NCBI GenBank assembly: GCA_964561475.1
Contig: CAZLPU010000002.1
Coordinates: 60,748-124,747 of the forward strand
DNA from: CAYUYV01 sp964561475
Lineage (GTDB): Bacteria > Pseudomonadota > Alphaproteobacteria > JAJFIK01
DNA: 64,000 nt
Reading direction: 5' to 3'
Part shown: positions 41,779-51,016 of the stretch, in pieces
How the letters are laid out: every line of letters starts with the position of its first letter
Numbering within the stretch: the first letter of the stretch is position 1
Program-made: the position numbers and the translations under genes
The notes under the pieces: generated by a model
Database searches by the model: none
Told to the model about the DNA's origin: nothing
The model's input: only the letters and a program-made list of their open reading frames with translations

Positions 41779-44019
41779 TCAGTCTCCCAGGACAGCGGCT
41801 TTCGGGAAGCCCTTGGGCGGCACCCAGCCCGCATTGCCCCGATTGCCGAGCCATTCGGTCATGTCCGCGAACCGCTTGGTCTTGCCCTGGCCGTCACCGA
41901 CGGTGAGACCGTCCTCGAAGGCAAAGACCGCCGCGCCGGCGATGCCGCCATCTTTGTAACGCTGAAGCATAACGCCCCGGCCCCGGGCCATGGTCGGGAC
42001 CTGATCCACCGGGAACACCAACAGTTTGCGGTTCAGGCCCTGGACCGCCACATGGTCGCCCAGCGCCGAGGTACAGATCGCCGCCTTGGCCGGGGGAGAA
42101 ACATTCAGCACCTGCTTGCCGCCTCGTTTCGTGGCCAGCACGTCGTCTTCCATGACGCGGAAACCATGACCGGTGCTCGCGGCGACCAGAAGCTGGCCGC
42201 CGGGCTGGTGCACCCGCAGCCCCACCAGATCCGCGTCTTCCAGGTCGACCATGAGACGCACCGGTTCCCCGTGGCCCCGTCCGCCGGGCAGCTTGTCACA
42301 GCCCAGGGTGTAGAATTTGCCGTTGGTGGCGAAGACCAGCAGCTTATCCGTCGTCTGAGCGTGCACGAAGAATTTCGGCCCGTCCCCTTCCTTGAATTTG
42401 AGGTCGGTATCGGCCTCCAGGTGGCCCTTGAGGGATCGGATCCAGCCCTGTTCGGAGCAGACCACCGTGATGGGCTCCTTCTCGACGAAGTCCTCGGGCT
42501 GAATATCCTCCACTTCCGGTGCATCGGCGAAATCCGTGCGCCGGCGGCCCAGATCCGTCTTGGGACCGAACGCCTGTTTGACCGCCTTGATCTCTTCGGA
42601 CAGGCGCTCCTTCTGGAGGTCGTCGGATTTGAGCAGGGCGCGGATCTCTTTGGCCTCCTTCTTGAGGGCCTTGTCTTCTTTCTTAATTTCCATCTCTTCG
42701 AGTTTGCGCAGGGAACGCAGGCGCATGTTCAGGATGGCTTCCGCCTGCACATCCGTCAGATCGAAGGTGGTCATGAGTTCCGCCTTGGGTTCATCCTCAT
42801 AGCGGATGATGCGGATCACCTCGTCCAGGTTGAGATAGGCGACCAGCAGGCCCGCCAGCACCTCGAGCCGGTGCTCGATCTTCCCCAGACGGAACTTGGA
42901 GCGGCGGACCAGCACTTCCTGGCGGTGGGTGAGGAAGGCAAGGATCACCTCCCGCAGATCCATCACCCGGGGGATCTTGCCCAGATCCAGCACATTCATG
43001 TTGAGGGGAATGCGCACTTCCATGTCGGTCTGGCGGAAGACCTGTTCCATGGCCAGGGTCTCGTCCACGGCCCGTGTGCGGGGCTCCAGCACGAGGCGCA
43101 CATCCTCGGCGCTCTCGTCACGGACATTGGACAGGAGCGAGAGTTTGCGGGACTCGATCAGTTCCGCCAGCCGTTCCGTCAGTTTGGCCTTCTGGACCTG
43201 GTAGGGAATTTCCGTAATGACGATACTGTAGCTGCCCCGGTTGCCCTCTTCCTTATGCCACCGGCCCCGGACCCGGAAACTGCCCCGGCCCTTGGAATAG
43301 GTCTCCACGATGGAAGCGCGGTCCTCGACAATGATGCCGCCGGTGGGAAAGTCCGGACCGGGAATAAAGCCCACCAGCTTGTCGATGGTGGCGGTGGGGC
43401 GCTTCAGGAGATGGAGGGCCGCGTCACAGACTTCCGCCGCATTGTGGGGCGGGATGCTTGTGGCCATACCCACGGCGATCCCGGCGGAACCATTGGCGAG
43501 AAGGTTGGGGAAGCCCCCCGGGAGAACCACGGGCTCCTCGTCTTCCTCGTCATAGGTGGGGCGGAAATCGACAGTGTCCTCGTCGATGCCTTCCAGAAGC
43601 AGACGGGCGACCTCGGTGAGACGGCTTTCCGTGTAGCGCATGGCGGCCGCGTTATCGCCGTCGATATTGCCGAAATTGCCCTGGCCGTCCACCAGGGGAT
43701 ACCGGGCGGCAAAATCTTGAGCGAGCCGCACCAGGGCCTCGTAGACCGCCTGATCGCCATGGGGATGGAACCGGCCGATCACCTCCCCCACCACCCGGGC
43801 GCATTTTTTGAACCCCTGGTCGGGATCAAGGCGCAGCAGGCGCATGGCATGGAGGAGCCGCCGGTGCACGGGCTTGAGGCCGTCGCGCACATCGGGAAGG
43901 GCCCGGTGGGTGATGGTTGCCAGGGCATAGGCGAGGTAGCGCTCGCCCAATGCCGGTCCAAGGGCCGCGTCCCGGATTTCGTCCCGGGGCGGCTCGGGGG
44001 GTACTTTCGTCTTAGCCAT
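41779..44019 (-). CDS. parC: DNA topoisomerase IV subunit A
   Basis: 746 residues; with ParE it decatenates chromosomes. The catalytic tyrosine is Tyr129 (AAMRYTESRL). Blocks RALPDVRDGLKPVHRRLL, GRFHPHGDQAVYEAL, DGQGNFGNIDGD and the tower/coiled-coil region (EMEIKKEDKALKKE) are standard, and the C-terminal propeller is short, as in ParC rather than GyrA. In the quinolone-resistance region the position of the usual Ser is Gln90 and the acid is Glu94. A very long antisense frame over this gene is spurious. Confidence 0.97.
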   Translation of the reverse strand: MAKTKVPPEPPRDEIRDAALGPALGERYLAYALATITHRALPDVRDGLKPVHRRLLHAMRLLRLDPDQGFKKCARVVGEVIGRFHPHGDQAVYEALVRLAQDFAARYPLVDGQGNFGNIDGDNAAAMRYTESRLTEVARLLLEGIDEDTVDFRPTYDEEDEEPVVLPGGFPNLLANGSAGIAVGMATSIPPHNAAEVCDAALHLLKRPTATIDKLVGFIPGPDFPTGGIIVEDRASIVETYSKGRGSFRVRGRWHKEEGNRGSYSIVITEIPYQVQKAKLTERLAELIESRKLSLLSNVRDESAEDVRLVLEPRTRAVDETLAMEQVFRQTDMEVRIPLNMNVLDLGKIPRVMDLREVILAFLTHRQEVLVRRSKFRLGKIEHRLEVLAGLLVAYLNLDEVIRIIRYEDEPKAELMTTFDLTDVQAEAILNMRLRSLRKLEEMEIKKEDKALKKEAKEIRALLKSDDLQKERLSEEIKAVKQAFGPKTDLGRRRTDFADAPEVEDIQPEDFVEKEPITVVCSEQGWIRSLKGHLEADTDLKFKEGDGPKFFVHAQTTDKLLVFATNGKFYTLGCDKLPGGRGHGEPVRLMVDLEDADLVGLRVHQPGGQLLVAASTGHGFRVMEDDVLATKRGGKQVLNVSPPAKAAICTSALGDHVAVQGLNRKLLVFPVDQVPTMARGRGVMLQRYKDGGIAGAAVFAFEDGLTVGDGQGKTKRFADMTEWLGNRGNAGWVPPKGFPKAAVLGD

Positions 44020-44362
44020 GGCGCTGGCTTAGCACGAATCGCGGCCATGCAAGAGGCTTTGCAATGGGAGGGCGCATTGAGGATCCCCCGTCATGAGACG
44101 CAAATCTCAATTCCGATCTCGGCAACGCCAAGAAAATCCGCTATTCTAACGGCAATGATCAAAAATCTTTGACATCATCATTCTAGGAGAAATGTCAGCA
44201 TTTGACAGTCGCTTGTTCAATACAAAGCGCTCCCCGGATCACCTGGTAGGGGAATCATCCAAGAATAGGCTCTGAACTGAACGAGTGCGATAACTATTCG
44301 TATTTTAACGACGCTGAGTTGTCCCCTTCATCTTTATCCTTGACAAAAAGGAAAAGAGCAAA
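44020..44362. other. AT-rich leader before the orphan membrane gene
   Basis: 343 bases of falling GC content. A 27-codon frame at 44192-44275 has AGGAG almost touching its ATG and is too short to support; it could be the broken start of a lost gene. The region likely marks the left edge of a horizontally acquired insert. Confidence 0.4.
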
Positions 44363-45598
44363 ATGAATGCGAATGGAAGCAGATACGAAAAAGAAAGCCA
44401 AAGACACTTCATTGTTGCATTGATTGTATGGCTTCTACTTTTATTTGCCTTTGTTTTCTTACTCTCTTGGCACCCCCCTGATGAGGAGGGGGTCTTCTCT
44501 CAAATTAGGCAGATTTTGCTTGAAATTTCTGGAACCGCAGTCCTTTTTGGAATTCTGTATAATTTTCTTACAACCGTAAATTACAGGCGAGAGAACTTAC
44601 AAGCTCTGACTTTACTATTCAACGAGCAACCAGAATTTCTCAGTAGACTTTCGGCGGAAACCCAGAGAGATATTGTAAAAAATACACTTAAGGCTGTTTT
44701 AGGTAGTAGCTACGGAAATATCGTCTATGAACAAATAGTCCGGTCTTACCTCGAGCCAAAAGAACCTTTTCGGACTGACTACTCTTACTATCTTACTTGT
44801 AATCAAAATAGGACGGGTGGCCTTGTACTAAATGACCATGCTCTGCAATTTCAAAAGACTTTTGAAAAGGAAGCGCAAAAATATATCTGGCTCAGACAGG
44901 ATATTAGAATTGTGCAGTGCAGGAATAACCCTATTGAACATTTCCACGAAACTCTTTTGGTCGCACTGGTTTTCGATGCTGAAACTTTAAACAAACTAAT
45001 TCCAAATAGCGATTTCGTATTTACTGATGTTGTACGATTTCCAATCGATATTTTCGAACAGTTTTCAGAGGCTGAATCTGATCAAGCCCTTGAAGCGATC
45101 GTCAAAGAGGTTTTTGACTTTCAAGTACGTCAAATTCACGGGGGTAAGGTATCAGCGAATGATACCTTTGACGATAGATCAATCATCAAAGTGAGATGGC
45201 AGACTACAGAAGTTAAAAATGTGCCAAAGAAATATATTGAAATACACATAGCCAATCAAGCTAGCGAAAATCAAACTCGAGAGGAAGCAGGTTTCGACAG
45301 AGCCTTCGTCGAATTTGCATACCATATCTGTTTCACACTTCCGCAAAGCAGAAGTAATTCAAACTTCAGTGTGTCCTTATCCTACCCGACACAACGACCA
45401 CTAATTGACTTCAGCGTAAGCGGTACACCGATAAAGAACCTTGAAGCGGTAGAGCACATATCTCAGTTTGGTGTCCGAGAAAGTTGTAACATTATGGACA
45501 TCAATTCCGATATTGGCACGCGACATATACGGTTCCAGTCGCAGAAGTGGATATTCCCAAATAGCGGGATAATGTTTGTTTGGGAAGACAATAGCTAA
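44363..45598 (+). CDS. Orphan membrane protein of unknown function in an AT-rich insert
   Basis: 411 residues, not recognised. Two hydrophobic helices at about 16-36 (FIVALIVWLLLLFAFVFLL) and 52-68 (ISGTAVLFGILYNFL) are followed by a ~340-residue soluble, probably cytoplasmic region rich in charged and aromatic residues. There is no nuclease, protease or nucleotide-binding motif that I can name. AAGGAAAAGAGC precedes the ATG. Base composition and codon use are strikingly unlike parC and the nitrilase on either side, so it was probably transferred. A membrane effector of a defence or conflict system is one possibility, unsupported by any motif. Confidence 0.75.
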   Translation: MNANGSRYEKESQRHFIVALIVWLLLLFAFVFLLSWHPPDEEGVFSQIRQILLEISGTAVLFGILYNFLTTVNYRRENLQALTLLFNEQPEFLSRLSAETQRDIVKNTLKAVLGSSYGNIVYEQIVRSYLEPKEPFRTDYSYYLTCNQNRTGGLVLNDHALQFQKTFEKEAQKYIWLRQDIRIVQCRNNPIEHFHETLLVALVFDAETLNKLIPNSDFVFTDVVRFPIDIFEQFSEAESDQALEAIVKEVFDFQVRQIHGGKVSANDTFDDRSIIKVRWQTTEVKNVPKKYIEIHIANQASENQTREEAGFDRAFVEFAYHICFTLPQSRSNSNFSVSLSYPTQRPLIDFSVSGTPIKNLEAVEHISQFGVRESCNIMDINSDIGTRHIRFQSQKWIFPNSGIMFVWEDNS

Positions 45599-45930
45599 AC
45601 AGAAAGGAACTTCATGAAGACGGATCTTAATTTTCAGATGCTTTTGACATCTAACGCTTATTGAGCGCGTTTACGATTTTTGAGAATACTATACTTCGTA
45701 TACCTTGAAACTAGATCGATTTAATGTTCACAATTACAATTGCAAACCTAAATCACAAAGTTATAACCCGTTTCTTCGAACAACATTGCACTATCCTGTG
45801 GTCTTTGGTCTATCTACCTTGTGAAAAGTGATGGTGAGGCTCGAACACCCATATGTTCGAAGCGCCCCACCCATGCCGTGCCAAATTTGGCTGCAAAAAA
45901 GATCAAGATCTAACGAGATCCTAAACGCGC
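45599..45930. other. AT-rich stretch after the orphan membrane gene
   Basis: 332 bases, no gene supported. A 16-codon frame right after the membrane gene (start 45614) has AGGAAC before it but is too short to call. Presumably the right flank of the insert. Confidence 0.4.
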
Positions 45931-46110
45931 TCAGGCCGTGCGCCAGACGTTGGACTGTTTGCAGCGCCGGCAAATGCGTTCCCCCCGCCATTCGCTCGGA
46001 AAGGCTTCCCGGCATCTCAGGCAATGCCGGGTCTTGGGACCATCATTGATCAGCTCCGGAGAGTCGCAGGTCTCCCCGGACTGGTTCTCTTTCTTCACGA
46101 CCGGATGCAT
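45931..46110 (-). CDS. Small zinc-ribbon protein
   Basis: 59 residues. The C-terminal half carries two CxxC knuckles, HCLRCREAF and RICRRCK, separated by a short SEWRGER loop, and ends NVWRTA. This looks like a one-domain treble-clef or zinc-ribbon. The ATG at 46110 has AGGGA six bases upstream. Its start overlaps the end of the upstream seven-repeat gene by 16 bases, so the two are probably translated together. Function unknown; it may bind nucleic acid or protein. Confidence 0.75.
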   Translation of the reverse strand: MHPVVKKENQSGETCDSPELINDGPKTRHCLRCREAFPSEWRGERICRRCKQSNVWRTA

Positions 46111-46919
46111 TGGTTTCCCTGTTTGCGGTATGGGCGTTTGCAATCCCACCGGTTTCCGGAATCGCTCAGGTGAGCATGGTCCGGCAGCACGATGGCAACG
46201 CAGTCATCACTGCGGCTTTCAAAACCCCGGCTGCATTTCCAGCCGCGGCCATAATCGCTGTCCGTGAGATAGGCGTTTTCGGGGACGACAATCGCGGCAC
46301 AACCGTCTCCCGAGACCTCAAAACCCCGGTTACAGTTCCAGCCGGTGCCATTGTCCGCGTAGGTTGGATACGCGTTGTCCGGAACGGTGACTGGGACGCA
46401 CCCGCCGCCGGAGACGTGATAGCCGCGATTGCATTTCCAGTCCGGGCCATAGGGCACATCGGACAGATAGGCATTTTCCGGGACCGAAACAGGGGCGCAG
46501 GTCTGGCCGCTGCGTTTGAACCCCCGCTCGCAATCCCAGCTTTCGCCGTTCGCGGTCATGTAGCCATTGGCCGGTACGGCGACCACGACGCATGTGCTTC
46601 CCGTCTGCTTGAACCCCCAATCGCAATTCCAGCCCCGCCCCCCATAGGACGAATCCACCGGATAGGCATTGTCGGGGACGGAGACGGCCGCACACTGATC
46701 ACCGGTACTGCGAAAACCCAGATCGCATTTCCAGCCTCCACCATAGCGGTAGGGTTGGGCGTTGGCGGGCACGCCGTCCGAGGTGACAGCCGGTGAGGTT
46801 GCAGCGGCGGGCGCAGCCACGAACCCGGTGGCGGCACTCAATCCAATCAGTAAAGAGAATAAAAAGCTTCGGGTAAGGATTTTTTCGCCTGGTCCATGCC
46901 GCGATCCATAAAGTGACAT
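46095..46919 (-). CDS. Secreted cysteine-rich protein with seven WxCxxGF repeats
   Basis: 274 residues with a signal peptide (SFLFSLLIGLSAATGFVAAPA). The mature part is almost entirely seven ~32-residue repeats of the pattern VPxNAY...YGxGWxCxxGFxxxGxxC, each with two cysteines, closed by a final WDCKRPYRKQGNQC unit. Each repeat probably forms one small disulfide-bonded module. The family is not one I can name with certainty. The ATG at 46919 with AAGGA upstream is preferred over the GTG-type extension. It overlaps the zinc-ribbon gene downstream. Confidence 0.82.
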   Translation of the reverse strand: MSLYGSRHGPGEKILTRSFLFSLLIGLSAATGFVAAPAAATSPAVTSDGVPANAQPYRYGGGWKCDLGFRSTGDQCAAVSVPDNAYPVDSSYGGRGWNCDWGFKQTGSTCVVVAVPANGYMTANGESWDCERGFKRSGQTCAPVSVPENAYLSDVPYGPDWKCNRGYHVSGGGCVPVTVPDNAYPTYADNGTGWNCNRGFEVSGDGCAAIVVPENAYLTDSDYGRGWKCSRGFESRSDDCVAIVLPDHAHLSDSGNRWDCKRPYRKQGNQCIRS

Positions 46920-47227
46920 CAACAGTCTTTCCTTGTGCGTACAGCCTTGGGACAAAGGCTGCCCAGGCTCTGGCTGGATTTCAGGATCCTGGCTCCCAGG
47001 TCCTGGTCAATCATTTCCAGCGCTTTTCAATCAGGAGAGGCACAAGGAAAAAATCGAACGAAATAAAGGACATGTCGATCCTTAGGGCAGCCTTACAATT
47101 GGCGATGAAAAACTTAAATTCAAGACAGGCCTCATCATTTTCATAAAGCCGGGAAATACGCTCGGGTCTATATTTTTGTGACGGTTAAGCCTGACGCGGG
47201 CCGTGCATGGGATATGGGAGAGGCAGA
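46920..47227. other. Divergent intergenic region before the nitrilase gene
   Basis: 308 bases between outward-facing genes; the promoters of both should be here. No small gene is supported. Confidence 0.4.
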
Positions 47228-48166
47228 ATGACCAGAGTAACCGCCGCAGTGGTTCAGACCGGCTCGCCCGTTGGGGATACCCCCGCCGCCCTCGCCGCCA
47301 TGACCCGCCTCACGGGGGAAGCGGCGGAACGGGGCGCCCGGCTGGTGGTGTTCCCGGAGGCTTACATTGGCGGGTATCCCAAAGGGCTCGATTTCGGCGC
47401 CCGGGTCGGCATCCGTACCCCTGAGGGGCGGCGGGCCTTCCAACATTATTTTGATGGCGCCATTGCCTTGGGCGGGCCGGAGACCCAGGCGATTGGGGAG
47501 ATCGCCCGCCACCATGGGGTGGTTCTGGTCACCGGCGCCATCGAGCGGGATGGGGGCACGCTTTATTGCGTCGTCCTGACCTTTGATACCGACGGCACCC
47601 TGGCCGGGGTCCGCCGCAAGCTGATGCCCACGGCCATGGAACGGCTGATCTGGGGCTTCGGTGACGGCTCCACCCTCCAGGCGGCGAAGACGGCCGTCGG
47701 TACGGTGTCCGGCGTGATCTGCTGGGAAAATTACATGCCCGCCCTGCGCATGACCATGTATGGCCAGGGCACCGCGTTCTATTGCGCCCCGACAGTGGAC
47801 GACCGGGACAACTGGGCGCCCGCCATGCAGATGATCGCCACGGAAGGACGGTGTTTCGTCCTGTCCGCCTGCCAGTACATGACCCGCAGACAGCTTGGTG
47901 TGCTTGGTGAGGGCACGGATGATCCCGACGAGGTGCTGATCCGGGGCGGCAGCGTGATCGTGGATCCCTTCGGCACGATCCTCGCCGGCCTGGTCTTCAA
48001 CCAGGAAACCATCCTGACCGCCGACCTGGACACGGACCTGATCACCCAGGGCAAGTACGATCTGGATGTCACCGGCCACTACGCCCGCCCGGATATCTTC
48101 CAGCTCCAGGTGAACACACGGGCGGGAGCGGCGATCGTGCTCAACAATCCGCCTGAAGAGCAGTGA
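47228..48166 (+). CDS. Nitrilase-family carbon-nitrogen hydrolase
   Basis: 312 residues. The catalytic triad is Glu44 (VFPEAYIGGYP), Lys131 (RRKLMPTAMERLIWG) and Cys165 (VICWENYMP). The FPEAYIGGYPKG and CWENYMPALR signatures place it in the true aliphatic/aromatic nitrilase branch, which converts nitriles to acids and ammonia, rather than the amidase branches. The ATG at 47228 has GGGAGAGG upstream; an earlier in-frame ATG at 47207 is weaker. Confidence 0.95.
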   Translation: MTRVTAAVVQTGSPVGDTPAALAAMTRLTGEAAERGARLVVFPEAYIGGYPKGLDFGARVGIRTPEGRRAFQHYFDGAIALGGPETQAIGEIARHHGVVLVTGAIERDGGTLYCVVLTFDTDGTLAGVRRKLMPTAMERLIWGFGDGSTLQAAKTAVGTVSGVICWENYMPALRMTMYGQGTAFYCAPTVDDRDNWAPAMQMIATEGRCFVLSACQYMTRRQLGVLGEGTDDPDEVLIRGGSVIVDPFGTILAGLVFNQETILTADLDTDLITQGKYDLDVTGHYARPDIFQLQVNTRAGAAIVLNNPPEEQ

Positions 48167-48183
48167 CGGATCAGCCCGGCAGC

Positions 48184-48612
48184 CTACGGATTGTAGGTCT
48201 GGAGGTGGGCGAGGATGGCGGCCTGTGACCTGTCCGTACCGGGATAGGTTCTGGCCTGATTGAGGTCTATGGGTGTGCCCGTGGCCTGGGCGACGGCGGC
48301 GGCGAGCCGGTCCGGGGTTGCGGGACCGTCGAGCATGATGACGCGCATCGAGTCCTCCCCGGTCTCCCCTTCACCGAGCCGGGTGCCGGGCAGATAGATG
48401 GCGCCGGTGGCGAAGTCTACAGCGAAGGCTACTGCGCCGGGGATGATGAAAAACAGAAGGCCGATCCCATCCAGAATGGCGACGGCCGGATCGATCCGTC
48501 CGCCTTTCTGTCCGCGGCGCTCGGGATACAACAAGGTTCCGCAGCCGGCAGCAGACAGGGCCCCCGCCCCTGCCAGACCAGTGAAGAGATGCCGCCGTGT
48601 CATTGAAGCCAT
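48184..48612 (-). CDS. Small putative lipoprotein
   Basis: 142 residues with a lipoprotein signal (RRHLFTGLAGAGALSAAGC) and then CGTLLYPERRGQKGGRIDP and a hydrophobic segment IGLLFFIIPGAVAFAVDF around residues 60-78. This conserved GTLLYPERRGQ...DGIGLLFFIIPG pattern is seen in small lipoproteins of many proteobacteria whose role is unknown. The remaining ~50 residues look globular. It is convergent with the nitrilase gene (17-nt gap). The start was chosen from the signal sequence. Confidence 0.8.
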   Translation of the reverse strand: MASMTRRHLFTGLAGAGALSAAGCGTLLYPERRGQKGGRIDPAVAILDGIGLLFFIIPGAVAFAVDFATGAIYLPGTRLGEGETGEDSMRVIMLDGPATPDRLAAAVAQATGTPIDLNQARTYPGTDRSQAAILAHLQTYNP

Positions 48613-48737
48613 GAATGTGATCCCGGATCTTGGGGCCCTGAAGCCGTTGTGCAGACGGCACAATACAGCTTATCGCCCGACACCCAAGACCGGGTCGCAG
48701 GCACTCCGCAAATCCCGGGTGGGCAGCCACAGGCCAT

Positions 48738-49526
48738 TCAGCCAGCGCTGCCTGCTTCCGCGCTGTCCCGATTGCGGTGATCGTCATGCTCCCCCTCAGG
48801 CCGCGGATCGAACCGGGCGGCGAGGCGCAGGCGGGCATCGGGGAGGGGCAGATTGCGGGCCTCGAACACGTGGCGGGCCAGGAAATGACCCGTCAGGCGC
48901 AACCCATGGCGGCGGTCTTCCGGGGTCACCGCCATCTGACGGCTGAGCAGGAACGGGGGCAGCACCAGGAGCTTGTCGATATACGGACCGGCCGCCTCGG
49001 CACAAACGGCCCGGCCCGTGCGGGGGGAGACATGGGTGAGATCGTCCTGCTGGCCGGTGACCGCGCAGCGGCTGAGATCGAGACCGAACCCCAGACTCTC
49101 CAGAAGGCCCAGTTCCCAGCGGATCAGCAGGGCGGGCCACACCTCATCCCCCTGGGACAGGGTCTCCAGCACCACGTTAAGACCTTCAAAGGCGCCCGGG
49201 GCCGCTTCCCGCTCCGGCAGGGCGCCGGCGGCCACGGCACACACCGCATTGAGGGCACACAGGGCCGCGCCGTCATCAAGAATGCCGGAGATGCGCTCCC
49301 GGACCAGCTCCACACCGACCGTGCCCAGTTGATCTTCAAGGCGCGCGCGCCAGGAGGCCCGCACCAGATTGCCCGGCTGAAGGGCCGGAGCGATGCGTCG
49401 GGACATGCCCCCATGGACCAGCCCCTTCCACACCCCCCGCTCCCCGCTCAGCAGGGTGACAATGGCATGGACCTCACCGTGGCCCCGGGATCCGAGAATG
49501 ATTGCATCGTCCTGCCACTCAATCAT
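48738..49526 (-). CDS. recO: DNA repair protein RecO
   Basis: 262 residues, normal length. RecO helps RecR load RecA onto SSB-coated DNA in the RecFOR pathway. The N-terminal OB fold (WQDDAIILGSRGHGEVHAIVTLLSGERG) and the helical C-terminal domain (LLIRWELGLLESLGFGLDLSRCAVTG) are recognisable. A GTG one codon upstream (49529) is possible. The C-terminal tail is charged. Confidence 0.96.
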   Translation of the reverse strand: MIEWQDDAIILGSRGHGEVHAIVTLLSGERGVWKGLVHGGMSRRIAPALQPGNLVRASWRARLEDQLGTVGVELVRERISGILDDGAALCALNAVCAVAAGALPEREAAPGAFEGLNVVLETLSQGDEVWPALLIRWELGLLESLGFGLDLSRCAVTGQQDDLTHVSPRTGRAVCAEAAGPYIDKLLVLPPFLLSRQMAVTPEDRRHGLRLTGHFLARHVFEARNLPLPDARLRLAARFDPRPEGEHDDHRNRDSAEAGSAG

Positions 49527-49640
49527 CACGAGAACCTATAGCTTTCCTGTGCCACTCGCGCCATAGTCGGCAGTAGAGACCAGGGACCGGTTTGCAAAAC
49601 GCCATCCGGCCCCAGCCTCCCCGCTCCGGCTCACGACCCC

Positions 49641-49699
49641 GATCACCATGATGGTCGCACGATACTGGTCGCACCATGATGATCGCACCATCATGATCG
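49641..49699. repeat. CATGATG palindrome cluster between recO and the DUF2332 gene
   Basis: Overlapping direct and inverted copies of CACCATGATG/CATCATGATC and GGTCGCAC in the divergent promoter region. It may be a regulator-binding site or a simple repeat. Confidence 0.5.
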
Positions 49700-49780
49700 T
49701 TGAACCGGAAAGCGGCCACACACCGGCATGGTGCGCGGTCCGGTCCGCAAGTCCATACCGGCACAGGGGGACCCCCAAGG

Positions 49781-50923
49781 ATGCCGAACGCCCCCATATC
49801 ACCCCAAGGCAAAAGCACGGCAGACTGGCCGAGCCTGCTTCACCATATGCGCTTTCAGGCGACATGGTGCGCGCGGATGGGCTCGCCCTTGAACGCGGTC
49901 ATTCTGGAACGGGCTGCTCTGGATATGGAGCATGGCGGCCCGGTGGCCAGCCTCTTCGAGACCTGGACGGAGGATCCCGCGGCGGCGGTCCCGGGACTGC
50001 GGCTGACCGGGGCGCTCCAGGCCCTGGTCATCAGCGGCGCGGCGCCGGTGCTTGTCCCCTATTACGACCCGCCGAAGATCCCGGACAATCTGGCGGCCTT
50101 CGACACCGCCCTTCGCGAGACCGTGGCGGGCCATCTGGCGGACATCAAGACCTTCATGACCCGGCCCGTGCAAACCAATGAAGTGGGCCGCTCCGCCTGC
50201 CTTCTGGGGGGCTTTCTCTATATTGCCAAGACCTGGGGCAAGCCATTGCGTCTTCTGGAGATCGGGGCCAGCGGCGGGCTCAATCTGCTCTGGGACCGGT
50301 TCCATTACGACCTGTCCGGATTGACCTGGGGCGATCCCGCCAGTCCGCTTCACCTGGCGATCCAGTGGCGAGGCGCCGCGCCGCCCATTGATCAGCGCCC
50401 GGCCATTGTTTCCAGGCAGGCCTGCGACGTGAACCCGATCAACCTCCATGACGATGGGGACCTGCTGCGGATCCGGTCCTATATCTGGCCCGGCCAGCAT
50501 GAGCGGCTGGTGCGCTTCCAGGCAGCGGCAACCCTTGCCCGCGAGGAAGCCATAACCGTGGACCGGTCCGATGCGGTTGCCTGGCTCGCCCAGCACCTCG
50601 CGGAACCCATGGATGATGTGTGTACGGTGATTTTCCACTCGATCATGTGGCAGTACATGCCCATCGAGACCCAGAAAGCGGTGCGCCAGATCATCGACGG
50701 GGCGGGACAGCGCGCCACCCCATCAGCGCCCCAGGCCTGGCTACGGATGGAACCCATGCGCCCGGACGGTGTCCCGGAACTTCGGCTGACCTGCTGGCCC
50801 GACAGTCCGGCATCGGAGGGCAATGCGAAGGGGCGGATCCAGGCTGCCGGATCCACCCTGCGACTTGCCTATTGTCACCCCCACGGCAACGATATCGAAT
50901 GGGGACCGGCCCCGGAGGAATAA
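49781..50923 (+). CDS. DUF2332 family protein
   Basis: 380 residues. The family signature is clear in RSACLLGGFLYIAKTWGKPL followed by LLEIGASGGLNLLWDRFHYD, which resembles a SAM-binding methyltransferase loop (EIGASGG), and later VIFHSIMWQYMP. The biochemical role of the family is not established; a methyltransferase-like fold is inferred. The ATG at 49781 is chosen for GGGGGA upstream; earlier codons in the frame look non-coding. Confidence 0.88.
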   Translation: MPNAPISPQGKSTADWPSLLHHMRFQATWCARMGSPLNAVILERAALDMEHGGPVASLFETWTEDPAAAVPGLRLTGALQALVISGAAPVLVPYYDPPKIPDNLAAFDTALRETVAGHLADIKTFMTRPVQTNEVGRSACLLGGFLYIAKTWGKPLRLLEIGASGGLNLLWDRFHYDLSGLTWGDPASPLHLAIQWRGAAPPIDQRPAIVSRQACDVNPINLHDDGDLLRIRSYIWPGQHERLVRFQAAATLAREEAITVDRSDAVAWLAQHLAEPMDDVCTVIFHSIMWQYMPIETQKAVRQIIDGAGQRATPSAPQAWLRMEPMRPDGVPELRLTCWPDSPASEGNAKGRIQAAGSTLRLAYCHPHGNDIEWGPAPEE

Positions 50924-50970
50924 GACTGGAGCCGGAGGAATGAGGCCGGGAGCACCGGCCTGCCCTCCCA

Positions 50971-51016
50971 GAACCTGACAGTCAGAACACCTGATAACAA
51001 GAGCACCTGATACTCA
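50971..51016. repeat. Three-copy ~15-bp repeat between convergent genes
   Basis: GAACCTGACAGTCA, GAACACCTGATAACAA and GAGCACCTGATACTCA in tandem; the last copy reaches the stop codon of the minus-strand methyltransferase. Confidence 0.7.

Noticed and set aside
41767..44172. 801-codon open frame on the plus strand opposite parC
   Set aside because: It is antisense to an unmistakable parC; long antisense frames are usual in GC-rich genes and the product is His/Gly/Gln-rich without any fold signature.
44192..44275. 27-codon frame before the orphan membrane gene
   Set aside because: The Shine-Dalgarno-like AGGAG nearly touches the ATG and the product is too short to judge.
45689..45704. loxP-like half site (ATACTTCGTATA)
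   Set aside because: Only one imperfect arm is present, with no spacer or second arm and no recombinase nearby; chance in AT-rich DNA.
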